From Candidatus Saccharimonadota bacterium (GTDB taxonomy: Bacteria > Patescibacteriota > Saccharimonadia > Saccharimonadales > UBA4665), in assembly GCA_020428025.1 (NCBI GenBank), contig JAGQNO010000002.1, forward strand, positions 1 to 48,687: a stretch of 48,687 nt of DNA, written 5' to 3'. The notes under the pieces were generated by a model. That model was not told where the DNA came from. It was given only the letters and a program-made list of their open reading frames with translations, and ran no database searches. Within the stretch, counting starts at the first letter, position 1. Each line of letters opens with the position of its first letter. Of the stretch, positions 9,291-15,901 are shown one piece after another. The position numbers were made by a program, and so were the translations under genes.

Positions 9291-9292
9291 TC

Positions 9293-9321
9293 TTGCACAT
9301 TTTGGGCGAGTTTGGTTCAAT
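9293..9321 (+). promoter_or_regulatory. promoter of the small-gene leader RNA
   Basis: TTGCAC (9293-9298) and TTCAAT (9316-9321) are separated by exactly 17 bases. The predicted start is near 9328-9330. It begins three bases after the WhiB-like gene ends, so the following leader can be transcribed separately from that gene. Confidence 0.5.
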
Positions 9322-9329
9322 AGACAGCA

Positions 9330-9410
9330 ATGACAACCATGATGTGCGCAATCGTCAAGATTCTAGGCCTTTCGGGGCTGCGCTTCAGCATGGTTGAAGC
9401 CACGATATAA
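9330..9410 (+). CDS. candidate 26-codon leader peptide
   Basis: An ATG 8 bases after the TTCAAT box opens a 26-codon frame (MTTMMCAIVKILGLSGLRFS, then MVEATI) ending in TAA at 9408-9410. This spacing matches leaderless starts elsewhere in the window. The stop lies just after the antiterminator strand (9391-9400), so a ribosome finishing the peptide would cover it and favour termination. The frame may be accidental; no run of one amino acid suggests a sensed metabolite. Confidence 0.25.
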   Translation: MTTMMCAIVKILGLSGLRFSMVEATI

Positions 9411-9440
9411 CATCGGGAAGCAGCAGTCCTAGCAAATCAA

Positions 9441-9472
9441 GAGCTTCAACCAAGAAGCTTATTTTTTATTTT
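9441..9472 (+). terminator. intrinsic terminator in the leader
   Basis: AGCTTC (9442-9447) pairs with GAAGCT (9454-9459) around AACCAA, with a flanking G-T pair, and is followed by TATTTTTTATTTT. The AAGGAG ribosome site starts at 9473, so termination here would cut off the two downstream genes. Confidence 0.6.
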
Positions 9473-9484
9473 AAGGAGATTACT

Positions 9485-9652
9485 ATGGAAGATTTATATG
9501 GTGCGCATGCGTATGCGGAAGGATGGGGGGCACATCATCGTGAGGATTTTGTGCCAAAGACTGGCAGGGTAGTTGTGACTAAGTCAGATGTTGATGTGGA
9601 GTTTGTATCGCCCGTGCACGCAGTTCAGCAATCAATGGAGTTGCGTAGCTAG
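9485..9652 (+). CDS. orphan small protein (55 aa)
   Basis: A 55-residue protein with a strong Shine-Dalgarno AAGGAG (9473-9478) six bases before the ATG. It opens MEDLYGAHAYAEGWGAHHRE, rich in His, Ala and Gly, then runs through GRVVVTKSDVDVEFVSP. There is no signal peptide or membrane segment. It is followed after 8 bases by another small gene with its own AGGGG site, so the two are co-transcribed behind the leader RNA. I do not recognise the family. The ribosome site and the dedicated leader make it likely to be real. Confidence 0.5.
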   Translation: MEDLYGAHAYAEGWGAHHREDFVPKTGRVVVTKSDVDVEFVSPVHAVQQSMELRS

Positions 9653-9660
9653 GGGAAATC

Positions 9661-9900
9661 ATGAAAGAAACAGGGACAACTTTAGACGGCATACTATTGA
9701 GCAACCCCAGAGATCATCAGACAGAGCGCCTTGGAGTAGAAAAAGAAGCCAATGCGATTCTGGAAGCTTACGTAGGGTTTGCGTTGATGGTTCGCCAGGA
9801 AACACAAACTTCTGGTCGGAAGTGGGAGGTGGCAGAGGTTGCTGTCAGGGCTATGCGGCCGTATTTAGAAGACGACACCATTTTTAGGGGATTAGAATAA
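9661..9900 (+). CDS. orphan small protein (79 aa)
   Basis: A 79-residue, mainly helical, charged protein (MKETGTTLDGILLSNPRDHQ, then EKEANAILEAYVGFALMVRQ and VAEVAVRAMRPYLEDD). It has no Cys, membrane segment or recognised DNA-binding motif. AGGGG six bases upstream of ATG 9661 overlaps the stop of the preceding small gene, which suggests translational coupling. The rplS promoter begins 7 bases after its stop, so it closes this short operon. Function unknown. A longer frame at 9588-9887 overlaps both small genes but lacks a start signal. Confidence 0.5.
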   Translation: MKETGTTLDGILLSNPRDHQTERLGVEKEANAILEAYVGFALMVRQETQTSGRKWEVAEVAVRAMRPYLEDDTIFRGLE

Positions 9901-9906
9901 ACACCC

Positions 9907-9935
9907 TTGCCACAGAGGTCATTTTAGGCTACAAT
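9907..9935 (+). promoter_or_regulatory. rplS promoter
   Basis: TTGCCA (9907-9912), 17 bases, TACAAT (9930-9935). The -10 ends 9 bases before ATG 9945, so the message should be leaderless or nearly so. The ATG at 9939 is only 3 bases from the -10 and would lie upstream of the transcript start. Confidence 0.75.
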
Positions 9936-9944
9936 AGCATGGAT

Positions 9945-10466
9945 ATGAGCGACACAATTAAGCAATTAAACGACAGTTTTAAGAAGTCGGCCGTTGTAGA
10001 CGTCCGCAGTGGTGACACCGTTCGCGTGCACCAAAAAATTAAAGAAGGAAACAAAGAGCGCGTGCAGGTGTTCCAAGGTTTGGTTATCCGCACGGATCAA
10101 AAGGGTGGTCACATGAGCCGCATCACTGTCCGCCGTTTGTCTGGTGGTATTGGCGTAGAAAAGAGCTTCCTATTGCACAGCCCGCTGGTTATGCAAGTAG
10201 AAGTTACCAAGCGCTCCAAGGTGCGCCGTAACTACCTAAGCTACATGCGCGACCGCACCGGTAAGGCTGCCCGCATGACGGGCCTGGACTTTGATCGCCG
10301 CGCCGTAAACGACGTGCATGACGCCGCTGCAGAAGCAGAAGAAGCTAAACTTAAAGAAGCAACTGCCAAGGAGGCAGAAGCCAAGGCTGCCGCAGAGGCA
10401 GAAGAGCAGGCTAAGCTAGACGCCAAGGCCGCAGAAGTTGCAGCCCGCCACGACGCTGCCGCCTAA
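9945..10466 (+). CDS. rplS: 50S ribosomal protein L19 with long C-terminal tail
   Basis: A 173-residue large-subunit protein located at the 30S-50S interface. Residues 1-110 carry the L19 core: FKKSAVVDVRSGDTVRVHQK, RVQVFQGLVI, ITVRRLSGGIGVEKSFLLHS and RRNYLSYMRDRTGKAAR. The last ~60 residues are an Ala/Glu/Lys-rich charged helix (EAEEAKLKEATAKEAEAKAA and onward), absent from the usual ~115-residue L19. The start is taken at 9945 rather than 9939 from promoter spacing and because L19 proteins begin close to this point. The gene has its own promoter and terminator. Confidence 0.93.
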   Translation: MSDTIKQLNDSFKKSAVVDVRSGDTVRVHQKIKEGNKERVQVFQGLVIRTDQKGGHMSRITVRRLSGGIGVEKSFLLHSPLVMQVEVTKRSKVRRNYLSYMRDRTGKAARMTGLDFDRRAVNDVHDAAAEAEEAKLKEATAKEAEAKAAAEAEEQAKLDAKAAEVAARHDAAA

Positions 10467-10485
10467 GTTTTTTAGTTTTTTGAAT

Positions 10486-10519
10486 AAGTCCTGATCCATT
10501 GCGCGGTCAGGACTTTTTA
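10486..10519 (+). terminator. intrinsic terminator after rplS
   Basis: A perfect 9-base stem, AAGTCCTGA (10486-10494) with TCAGGACTT (10507-10515), with a 12-base loop and then TTTAT. Confidence 0.85.
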
Positions 10520-10546
10520 TAGTTCTGCAAGGAACGGCCAAAATCA

Positions 10547-10603
10547 AGAAGCCCATTGCACGGCCACGCTGTGTATCATAGAGGGCCCACGGCGTGGGCT
10601 TCT
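10547..10603. repeat. 9-bp inverted repeat upstream of rnhB
   Basis: AGAAGCCCA (10547-10555) and TGGGCTTCT (10595-10603) are perfect inverted copies enclosing 39 bases. The enclosed sequence can itself form CCCAC/GTGGG or CCACGC/GCGTGG pairs that compete with the outer stem. It lies between the rplS terminator and the rnhB -10 box. There is no T-tract, so it is not a simple terminator; its role is unknown. Confidence 0.45.
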
Positions 10604-10640
10604 AGAAATCGGGCTCCAGACATGCAGTACAATAGAACTA

Positions 10641-11198
10641 ATGATTGTTATGGGAATCGATGAGGTTGGCCGTGGGCCATGGGCTGGGCCGGTGGTGGCC
10701 GCAGCTGTTATCTTGCGCGACGCGATTCCTAGCCTCAGGGATTCCAAGCTGCTCACTGCCAAGCGTCGGCAACAATTGGCAGATGAAATCCTGGCCTACA
10801 GTTATGTAGGCGTAGGCTGGGTGCAGGCAGAAGAAATCGATCAGCTGGGCTTAACGGCAGCGGTGGGGCTGGCGATGCGCCGTGCGGTGGAGCAACTAAA
10901 CCACACAGCGGACAAAATTATTATTGATGGCAACTACAACTTTTTGCCAGATATACCAGAGGTGGAAACGCTGATAAAAGCAGACCAAACTGTGCCGGCA
11001 GTTAGCGCTGCGAGCATCGTGGCCAAACAGGCGCGCGATAGCTACATGGCCAAGCTGGGCCAGCAGTATCCACAGTATGGTTTTGAAAAACATGTTGGTT
11101 ACGGCACGGCGCAGCATGCTGCGGCGCTAAGGCAGCAGGGCCCGCTGCAAGGGGTGCATCGGTTTAGTTTTAAACCAGTGTATAGTAGTAAGTCATGA
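10641..11198 (+). CDS. rnhB: ribonuclease HII
   Basis: A 185-residue enzyme that cuts the RNA strand of RNA-DNA hybrids and removes misincorporated ribonucleotides. The catalytic acidic residues are in GIDEVGRGPWAGPVVAAAVI (residues 5-24), followed by LRDSKLLTAKRR and ADQTVPAVSAASIVAK. Length is normal. The ATG at 10641 lies 7 bases after TACAAT (10628-10633). Its TGA overlaps the start of yraN (ATGA), so the two are probably translationally coupled. Confidence 0.94.
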   Translation: MIVMGIDEVGRGPWAGPVVAAAVILRDAIPSLRDSKLLTAKRRQQLADEILAYSYVGVGWVQAEEIDQLGLTAAVGLAMRRAVEQLNHTADKIIIDGNYNFLPDIPEVETLIKADQTVPAVSAASIVAKQARDSYMAKLGQQYPQYGFEKHVGYGTAQHAAALRQQGPLQGVHRFSFKPVYSSKS

Positions 11199-11539
11199 CT
11201 ACCACGGCCGCCGGGCAAAAAGCAGAACTGACCGCTGCCAATTATTTGGAGATGCGCGGCTATGCTATTTTGGAGCGTAACTATAGGCGGCCCAGATGTG
11301 AAATCGACATAGTGGCCCGCAAAAACGACGTTGTATATTTTGTGGAAGTTAAATACAGAAAATCGGATAGTCAAGGCGGCGGCCTAGAGGCCATAACTCA
11401 GACTAAGCTGCGACAAATGCAGTTTGCGGCAGAAACCTGGGTGGATGACTACAAATGGCGCGGCGATTATCAGCTGGCGGCTATAGAGGTGGGCGGCAAA
11501 GAGTTTGCGGTGCTCAGTTTTATTGAAAGTATTTTTTAA
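11195..11539 (+). CDS. yraN: YraN family endonuclease-like protein (UPF0102)
   Basis: A 114-residue protein with the UPF0102 pattern: GQKAELTAANYLEMRGYAIL, then NYRRPRCEIDIVARKNDVVYFVEVKYRKS (E-x-D-(V/I) and E-V-K of the PD-(D/E)xK nuclease fold). Its cellular substrate is not established in the family. The rnhB-yraN pairing is common in bacteria. It overlaps the rnhB stop by 4 bases, and its 3' end overlaps the convergent aminopeptidase gene by 20 bases. Confidence 0.9.
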   Translation: MTTTAAGQKAELTAANYLEMRGYAILERNYRRPRCEIDIVARKNDVVYFVEVKYRKSDSQGGGLEAITQTKLRQMQFAAETWVDDYKWRGDYQLAAIEVGGKEFAVLSFIESIF

Positions 11540-14036
11540 CGGCCGCTAGATCGCGCTGGCGCCAAGCGGATTGCCACTGAATGGTCTCTATGCCTTGGTC
11601 TATGGTGCGGTTTATGGCCGGCGTGCGCTTGGGGTCAAAAAACGTCTTGTATTCATTTAGGAATTTGGCGTCTGACTGCACACGCGCCACATACATCGGC
11701 ATTCTATGGAACGACAAATCATCGCCCAGATTATCTTTGAGCCACTGCCAGTTGTCTTGCACCCACTGCCAGGTTTTTGCGCGCGCGTAACGGTTCATGA
11801 AGCCGTACGCCACCCAGTACATGGCATCTTGCAGACGGACATCTGGGCTGATGATTTTCTCTAGCGCTTGGGTAATCTGTGCTGGCTTTTCAAAGCCGGT
11901 CAGGGCAGCGCTCAGCGTGACTCGTTCCTCGCTGTTGGTACTGTAGTTGTGCATTTGCCAGAGCTTATCAAACTCTTTTTGGCCGCCCAGGCGCGCGGCA
12001 GTGCCGTAGACGATGCCGCGGATGTCCGGGTGGATATCCTCCGGTTTTTGCATGTCGTTGAAGCGTTTTAGTGCTTCCTTGACGGTGGCGGGTTCATCGG
12101 CTGCCGCGGCCAGCGCCAAAATCGTTGGGCGCAGTAGTTTATCAAAATGGCTATCTGTAGCCGATTCGTTCCAGCCCAACCGCCGGAGCTGCCTGGCGGT
12201 GAGCTTTTGGACGTATGACTTCATGCTATCGCGAAGCGGTTCATCGTTCATGACCAGCCTAAGACTGGAAAGCGCGCCGCTGATGGTATCCCAAACTACC
12301 ACATTGTCTTCTTGCGCATAGGATTCTAGGAGCTTGAGCGCATCCACGGTAGGGCTGTAGCCGGCTTTAGCGCTAGCAAAACTGTCTGCCAAAAGGCCAA
12401 GCCGATCTAGCTCCGACAGTTTGGCGACGTCTATAGTGGCTAGATGATTGGCGCCATAAACAACGCGGTTAAAAGCCGTGCGGCCACTATTAAGCACGGC
12501 GCCATCGGCCAGATCAAGCGGCTGACTAGCACTATTTAGTACCTGGCCCGCGCCCGCACTAGGCAAAAGCGGCACTGGCCAAACCGCGGTTTCTTTCTGA
12601 GCGGCAGGGTTTAGGTAAAAGCGTTCTTGGCTGACGGCTTTGTCTATGTAGCGAACCAGCGGATAACCGGGCTGGCTAATCCAGGTGTGCATAAACTGGC
12701 CCACTGGCTGGCCGCTGACTTGTTCCCAGGCGGCCCACAAATCATCTGCTGTGGTGTTGGCGTAGGCGTGTTTTGACAGATACAGCCGCAGGCCGTCCCG
12801 GAAGGCGTCTGCGCCAATCCAGCCGTGCAGCATGTGCAGCACGCTGGCGCCTTTTTCATAGCTGATGGCGTCAAAAATAGAGCGGATTTCATCCGGATGC
12901 TTTATGGGAACCTGGATTGGGTGGGTGTACTCCAGGGCGTCTAGGCCAAGGGCCAGGGACTGTTCATCGGCAATAAATTGGGTCCAGACTTGCCAGTCCG
13001 GGAAGAGGTGGTCTACAGCCAGGTAGGACATCCAGCTGGCAAAACTTTCATTGAGCCAGAGGTCGTTCCACCACTGCATGGTGACTAGGTTACCAAACCA
13101 CTGGTGCGTTAGCTCGTGCGCGACGACGTTGGCCACATATTGCTTCATGGATAGACTGGTGTTGGCGGGGTCGACGAGTAGGGCTTGTTCGCGGAAGGTA
13201 ATCAGGCCCCAGTTTTCCATGGCGCCGCTGGCAAAATCGGGCAGGGCTACAAAGTCGCACTTGGACAGCGGGTAGTCTATGGCAAAATAGTCGTTATAAA
13301 AATCTAGGCATTTGACGGCGGTTTCCAGCGCAAACTGCGTGTGCGGTGTATTGGCCGGCGTGGCGTAAGAACGGACCAGTGTGCCGTTTTTGGTTTTACT
13401 TTCCAGATAGTCCATGTTGCCAAAGGCAAATGCTAGCAAGTAGGTGGACATTTTAGGAGTGGGCACAAAGCTTGTTACGACTTGGCCATCTTTGCTAGAT
13501 TGTTCTTTTACTGGCGTGTTGCCTAGGATTGCTTTGTGTTGGCCTGTCTTAAGCGTTAGATTAAAGACGGCTTTGGCGGCAGGTTCATCAATGCAGGGGA
13601 AAGCCTCACGCGCGTGGTGGCTCTCAAATTGGGTGGCAATGAGTTTTTGCTCCTGGCCTTTGGCGTCTTTAAAGAAGCAGGGGTAAATGCCTTCCATGTT
13701 GCGGGTAATGCTGCCCTCAAAGTCTACCTTTACCGTGTAGTTGCCGGGGTAGAGTAGCTGGTCCGTGTGTAGGCGAACTTCATCGTATGATTTTTGTAGG
13801 TTGATGCGGCTGATTTCTATGGTTTGGTCGCCAGTTTTGTCGTGCTTAATAATTTGGGCACTTTGGATTTTGAGGCCTTTTGCGTGTAGTGTAATGCGCT
13901 TGGATGGGCGACCGATTTTGCGGCCAAGAATAATCACCTGTCCGCTAAAGGCCAGCGCAGAATCTTTTATATCAAGAGAAAGATCATATGTTTGTGGCTG
14001 GAAAGTAAAATACAGTTGTTTGACGGCTTGAGACAT
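11520..14036 (-). CDS. pepN: M1 family aminopeptidase (PepN-like)
   Basis: An 838-residue zinc aminopeptidase that removes N-terminal residues from peptides. The substrate-binding motif GAMENWGLITFRE (about 270) and the zinc motif VVAHELTHQWFGNL (about 308), with the downstream NESFASWMSYL Glu ligand, are all present. The N-terminal saddle-like beta domain and a long C-terminal helical ERAP1-like domain (about 530-838) give the full family length. TACAAT on the minus strand ends 9 bases before the ATG. No signal peptide is seen, so it should act in the cytoplasm. An organism living on imported peptides would need such an enzyme (inference). Confidence 0.94.
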   Translation of the reverse strand: MSQAVKQLYFTFQPQTYDLSLDIKDSALAFSGQVIILGRKIGRPSKRITLHAKGLKIQSAQIIKHDKTGDQTIEISRINLQKSYDEVRLHTDQLLYPGNYTVKVDFEGSITRNMEGIYPCFFKDAKGQEQKLIATQFESHHAREAFPCIDEPAAKAVFNLTLKTGQHKAILGNTPVKEQSSKDGQVVTSFVPTPKMSTYLLAFAFGNMDYLESKTKNGTLVRSYATPANTPHTQFALETAVKCLDFYNDYFAIDYPLSKCDFVALPDFASGAMENWGLITFREQALLVDPANTSLSMKQYVANVVAHELTHQWFGNLVTMQWWNDLWLNESFASWMSYLAVDHLFPDWQVWTQFIADEQSLALGLDALEYTHPIQVPIKHPDEIRSIFDAISYEKGASVLHMLHGWIGADAFRDGLRLYLSKHAYANTTADDLWAAWEQVSGQPVGQFMHTWISQPGYPLVRYIDKAVSQERFYLNPAAQKETAVWPVPLLPSAGAGQVLNSASQPLDLADGAVLNSGRTAFNRVVYGANHLATIDVAKLSELDRLGLLADSFASAKAGYSPTVDALKLLESYAQEDNVVVWDTISGALSSLRLVMNDEPLRDSMKSYVQKLTARQLRRLGWNESATDSHFDKLLRPTILALAAAADEPATVKEALKRFNDMQKPEDIHPDIRGIVYGTAARLGGQKEFDKLWQMHNYSTNSEERVTLSAALTGFEKPAQITQALEKIISPDVRLQDAMYWVAYGFMNRYARAKTWQWVQDNWQWLKDNLGDDLSFHRMPMYVARVQSDAKFLNEYKTFFDPKRTPAINRTIDQGIETIQWQSAWRQRDLAAVKKYFQ

Positions 14037-14130
14037 AGTGTACTTATTGTAGCATCCTGCCGCCCAGCTCTAAGGTCACCATACCCAATTTATAAAGGAT
14101 GTAGTACTATTAAGCATAAGAATAAAGACC

Positions 14131-15534
14131 ATGAGCAAGACTTCAGAAACTAACCTGATGCGCAACTTTGAGCTGCCACATGTTATTGCATGGACTCTTG
14201 TGGGCCTCCTGACAATGGTGCCGGTATTCTTGACGTTGCTTCAGTCCGTTCCAAACGGCGCTGCTGGCATTGCCGGTATAAACAAAGAAATCAGTCAACT
14301 TTCCGGGTTAGTCGGCACAGTCTTATATGCAATAAGTCTAGTCCTGTCCACACGGCTGCGCTTTTTAGAGCCGATGTTTGGCGGCTTGAGCCGAGTCTAT
14401 ATCGCCCACCATATCGTGGGGGCGCTGGCCTTCATAGGGCTCATGGTTCACCCACTTTTTGTGGCACTTGCACTGATACCAGAAGGTATGCGCTCTGCGG
14501 CTCTCTCCCTTATACCTAACGGGTTACTTCCATTAAGCGCATTGTTTAATACTCACAACCTGGTGCACGAGGCGGTTCTTGAGCAGTGGGCCATAACCTT
14601 TGGCATTATTGGTTTCTGGGGTATGGTGGTGATGCTCATGGTCACGTTATTTGTGAAGCTGCCCTACCAGCTGTGGCTGTTCATTCATAAATTCCTGGGA
14701 GTGGCTTTCTTAATATCTGGGCTCCATATATTTTTTATCTACAGCGACACATCGGAAATAAAAATTCTACGGTACTACATGCTGGCGATGGTTATTTTGG
14801 GTCTTATGGCATATACATACAAAACTCTCCTGGGCTCATTTGTACTGCGCCGTTATAGGTATTCTGTAGAAAGTTCAGAAATGGTCGCTGACGACATAAT
14901 AAAAGTTACCCTGCGGCCGCACAATCAGCGGGTTACGTATACACCGGGCCAGTTTGTATACATGCGTCTTCTTGACCTGAATGGTGAGCCAATGGACGGC
15001 TGGCACCCATTCTCTATTAGCTCTAGTTCCAATGATCCATACCTAGAGCTATGTATAAAGAGCCTAGGTGATTTTACAAAGCGATTACTCAACCTGGGAC
15101 CAGGCATGGAGGTTGAAATAGAGGGCGCTTATGGACGATTCTCTTTTGTTAACTACAAGTGCCGCGATCAGGTGTGGATAGCTGGCGGCATTGGGATTAC
15201 GCCGTTTCTCTCTATGCTCAAGGATTTGCCCGATCAAGGCTACAGGGTGTATCTTTTTTACTGCGTGTCTACGGCCAGTGAATTTGTAAGCACTGAGGTG
15301 CTTAATATGTTAGCACTGCAGAAACAAAATTCTTTGCGCATCATTCCGTACGCATCTGACCAACAGGGAAAACACTTAACAGCTGATGATATTGAGGCAA
15401 TAAGCGGTGCATTTGACGGTAAAGACTTTTATTTGTGTGGCCCAGGGCCGATGATGCAATCATTTACATCTCAGCTGAAGGTAAAGGGTGTGGCTAAATC
15501 TAGAATCCATAGCGAGGAGTTTGAGCTCTTATGA
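14131..15534 (+). CDS. transmembrane ferric-reductase/NADPH-oxidase-like flavocytochrome
   Basis: A 467-residue protein. Residues ~15-235 hold six or so membrane helices with paired His residues: H93/H94 and H107 on one helix, H186 and H199 on another. This is the bis-heme pattern of the FRE/NOX superfamily. Residues ~245-467 form a cytoplasmic ferredoxin-reductase unit: FAD motif HPFSISSSS (292-300), NAD(P)H motif IAGGIGITPFLSML (about 352) and YLCGPGPMM near the end. It would move electrons from NAD(P)H through FAD and heme across the membrane. It heads a four-gene operon whose next gene overlaps its TGA. Heme supply is unknown. Ferric iron, oxygen or a surface heme protein could be the acceptor. 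Confidence 0.85.
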   Translation: MSKTSETNLMRNFELPHVIAWTLVGLLTMVPVFLTLLQSVPNGAAGIAGINKEISQLSGLVGTVLYAISLVLSTRLRFLEPMFGGLSRVYIAHHIVGALAFIGLMVHPLFVALALIPEGMRSAALSLIPNGLLPLSALFNTHNLVHEAVLEQWAITFGIIGFWGMVVMLMVTLFVKLPYQLWLFIHKFLGVAFLISGLHIFFIYSDTSEIKILRYYMLAMVILGLMAYTYKTLLGSFVLRRYRYSVESSEMVADDIIKVTLRPHNQRVTYTPGQFVYMRLLDLNGEPMDGWHPFSISSSSNDPYLELCIKSLGDFTKRLLNLGPGMEVEIEGAYGRFSFVNYKCRDQVWIAGGIGITPFLSMLKDLPDQGYRVYLFYCVSTASEFVSTEVLNMLALQKQNSLRIIPYASDQQGKHLTADDIEAISGAFDGKDFYLCGPGPMMQSFTSQLKVKGVAKSRIHSEEFELL

Positions 15535-15899
15535 AACTAAAAGTTGCTACTGCTATCGTGTCAGTGGTGGTTTTTGTGGGAATGGCACTCATTGTAATAA
15601 TGGGTATCTTTGTGCGTAAGCCGGTAACGCAAACTCAAGCAGCAACGCCTGATGGTCAGGTAGCAATTTCTATATCCCCAAATAAGACCTATAAAAACGG
15701 CTATGCAACAATAAGCTGGGCAGCATCTGAAAAAACCATATCATGCGAGGCTGGAGGAGAATGGAGTGGAGCAAAAACAGTCAGCGGCCAAGAGAGCACC
15801 GGCAGATTGACATCGGCGGGCAACAAGGAATACAATATTACTTGTAAAAGCTCAAACGGACAATACAAGGCGTCTGCATCTTTAACCGTTACAGAATAA
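15531..15899 (+). CDS. membrane-anchored protein with one Ig-like module
   Basis: A 122-residue protein. A Lys-containing N-terminus and hydrophobic residues ~8-30 form a signal anchor. The rest is one beta-rich module with ISWAASEKTISCEAGGEWSG and ITCKSSNGQ. The same Cys-x(5)-Trp-x-Gly and late Cys pattern occurs three times in the next protein, so the module is shared. The two Cys residues could form a disulfide outside the cell. The start overlaps the reductase stop (ATGA), so expression is coupled. Confidence 0.65.
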   Translation: MKLKVATAIVSVVVFVGMALIVIMGIFVRKPVTQTQAATPDGQVAISISPNKTYKNGYATISWAASEKTISCEAGGEWSGAKTVSGQESTGRLTSAGNKEYNITCKSSNGQYKASASLTVTE

Positions 15900-15901
15900 A
15901 C

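Larger units (their letters stand above)
9330..9472 (+). ncRNA. structured leader RNA with terminator/antiterminator pairing
   Basis: The leader can fold as a nested multi-branch structure: CTAGG 9363-9367 with CCTAG 9428-9432, GCTGC 9377-9381 with GCAGC 9420-9424, GCTTCA 9382-9387 with TGAAGC 9395-9400, and CGAT 9403-9406 with ATCG 9412-9415. A terminator hairpin follows at 9441-9460. Segment 9391-9400 is also a perfect 10-base complement of 9443-9452, which contains the terminator's 5' arm and loop. Two exclusive folds are therefore possible, as in attenuators and riboswitches. I recognise no known riboswitch class. The downstream gene starts at 9485 behind AAGGAG. Confidence 0.5.

Noticed and set aside
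9412-9428. GGGAAGCAGC resembling the 4.5S/SRP RNA helix 8
   Set aside because: The opposite strand and the GGAA tetraloop of helix 8 are not present; the bases pair better within the leader structure.
9588-9887. 99-codon frame overlapping the two small genes
   Set aside because: No ribosome site, and it conflicts with the two well-signalled small genes in other frames.
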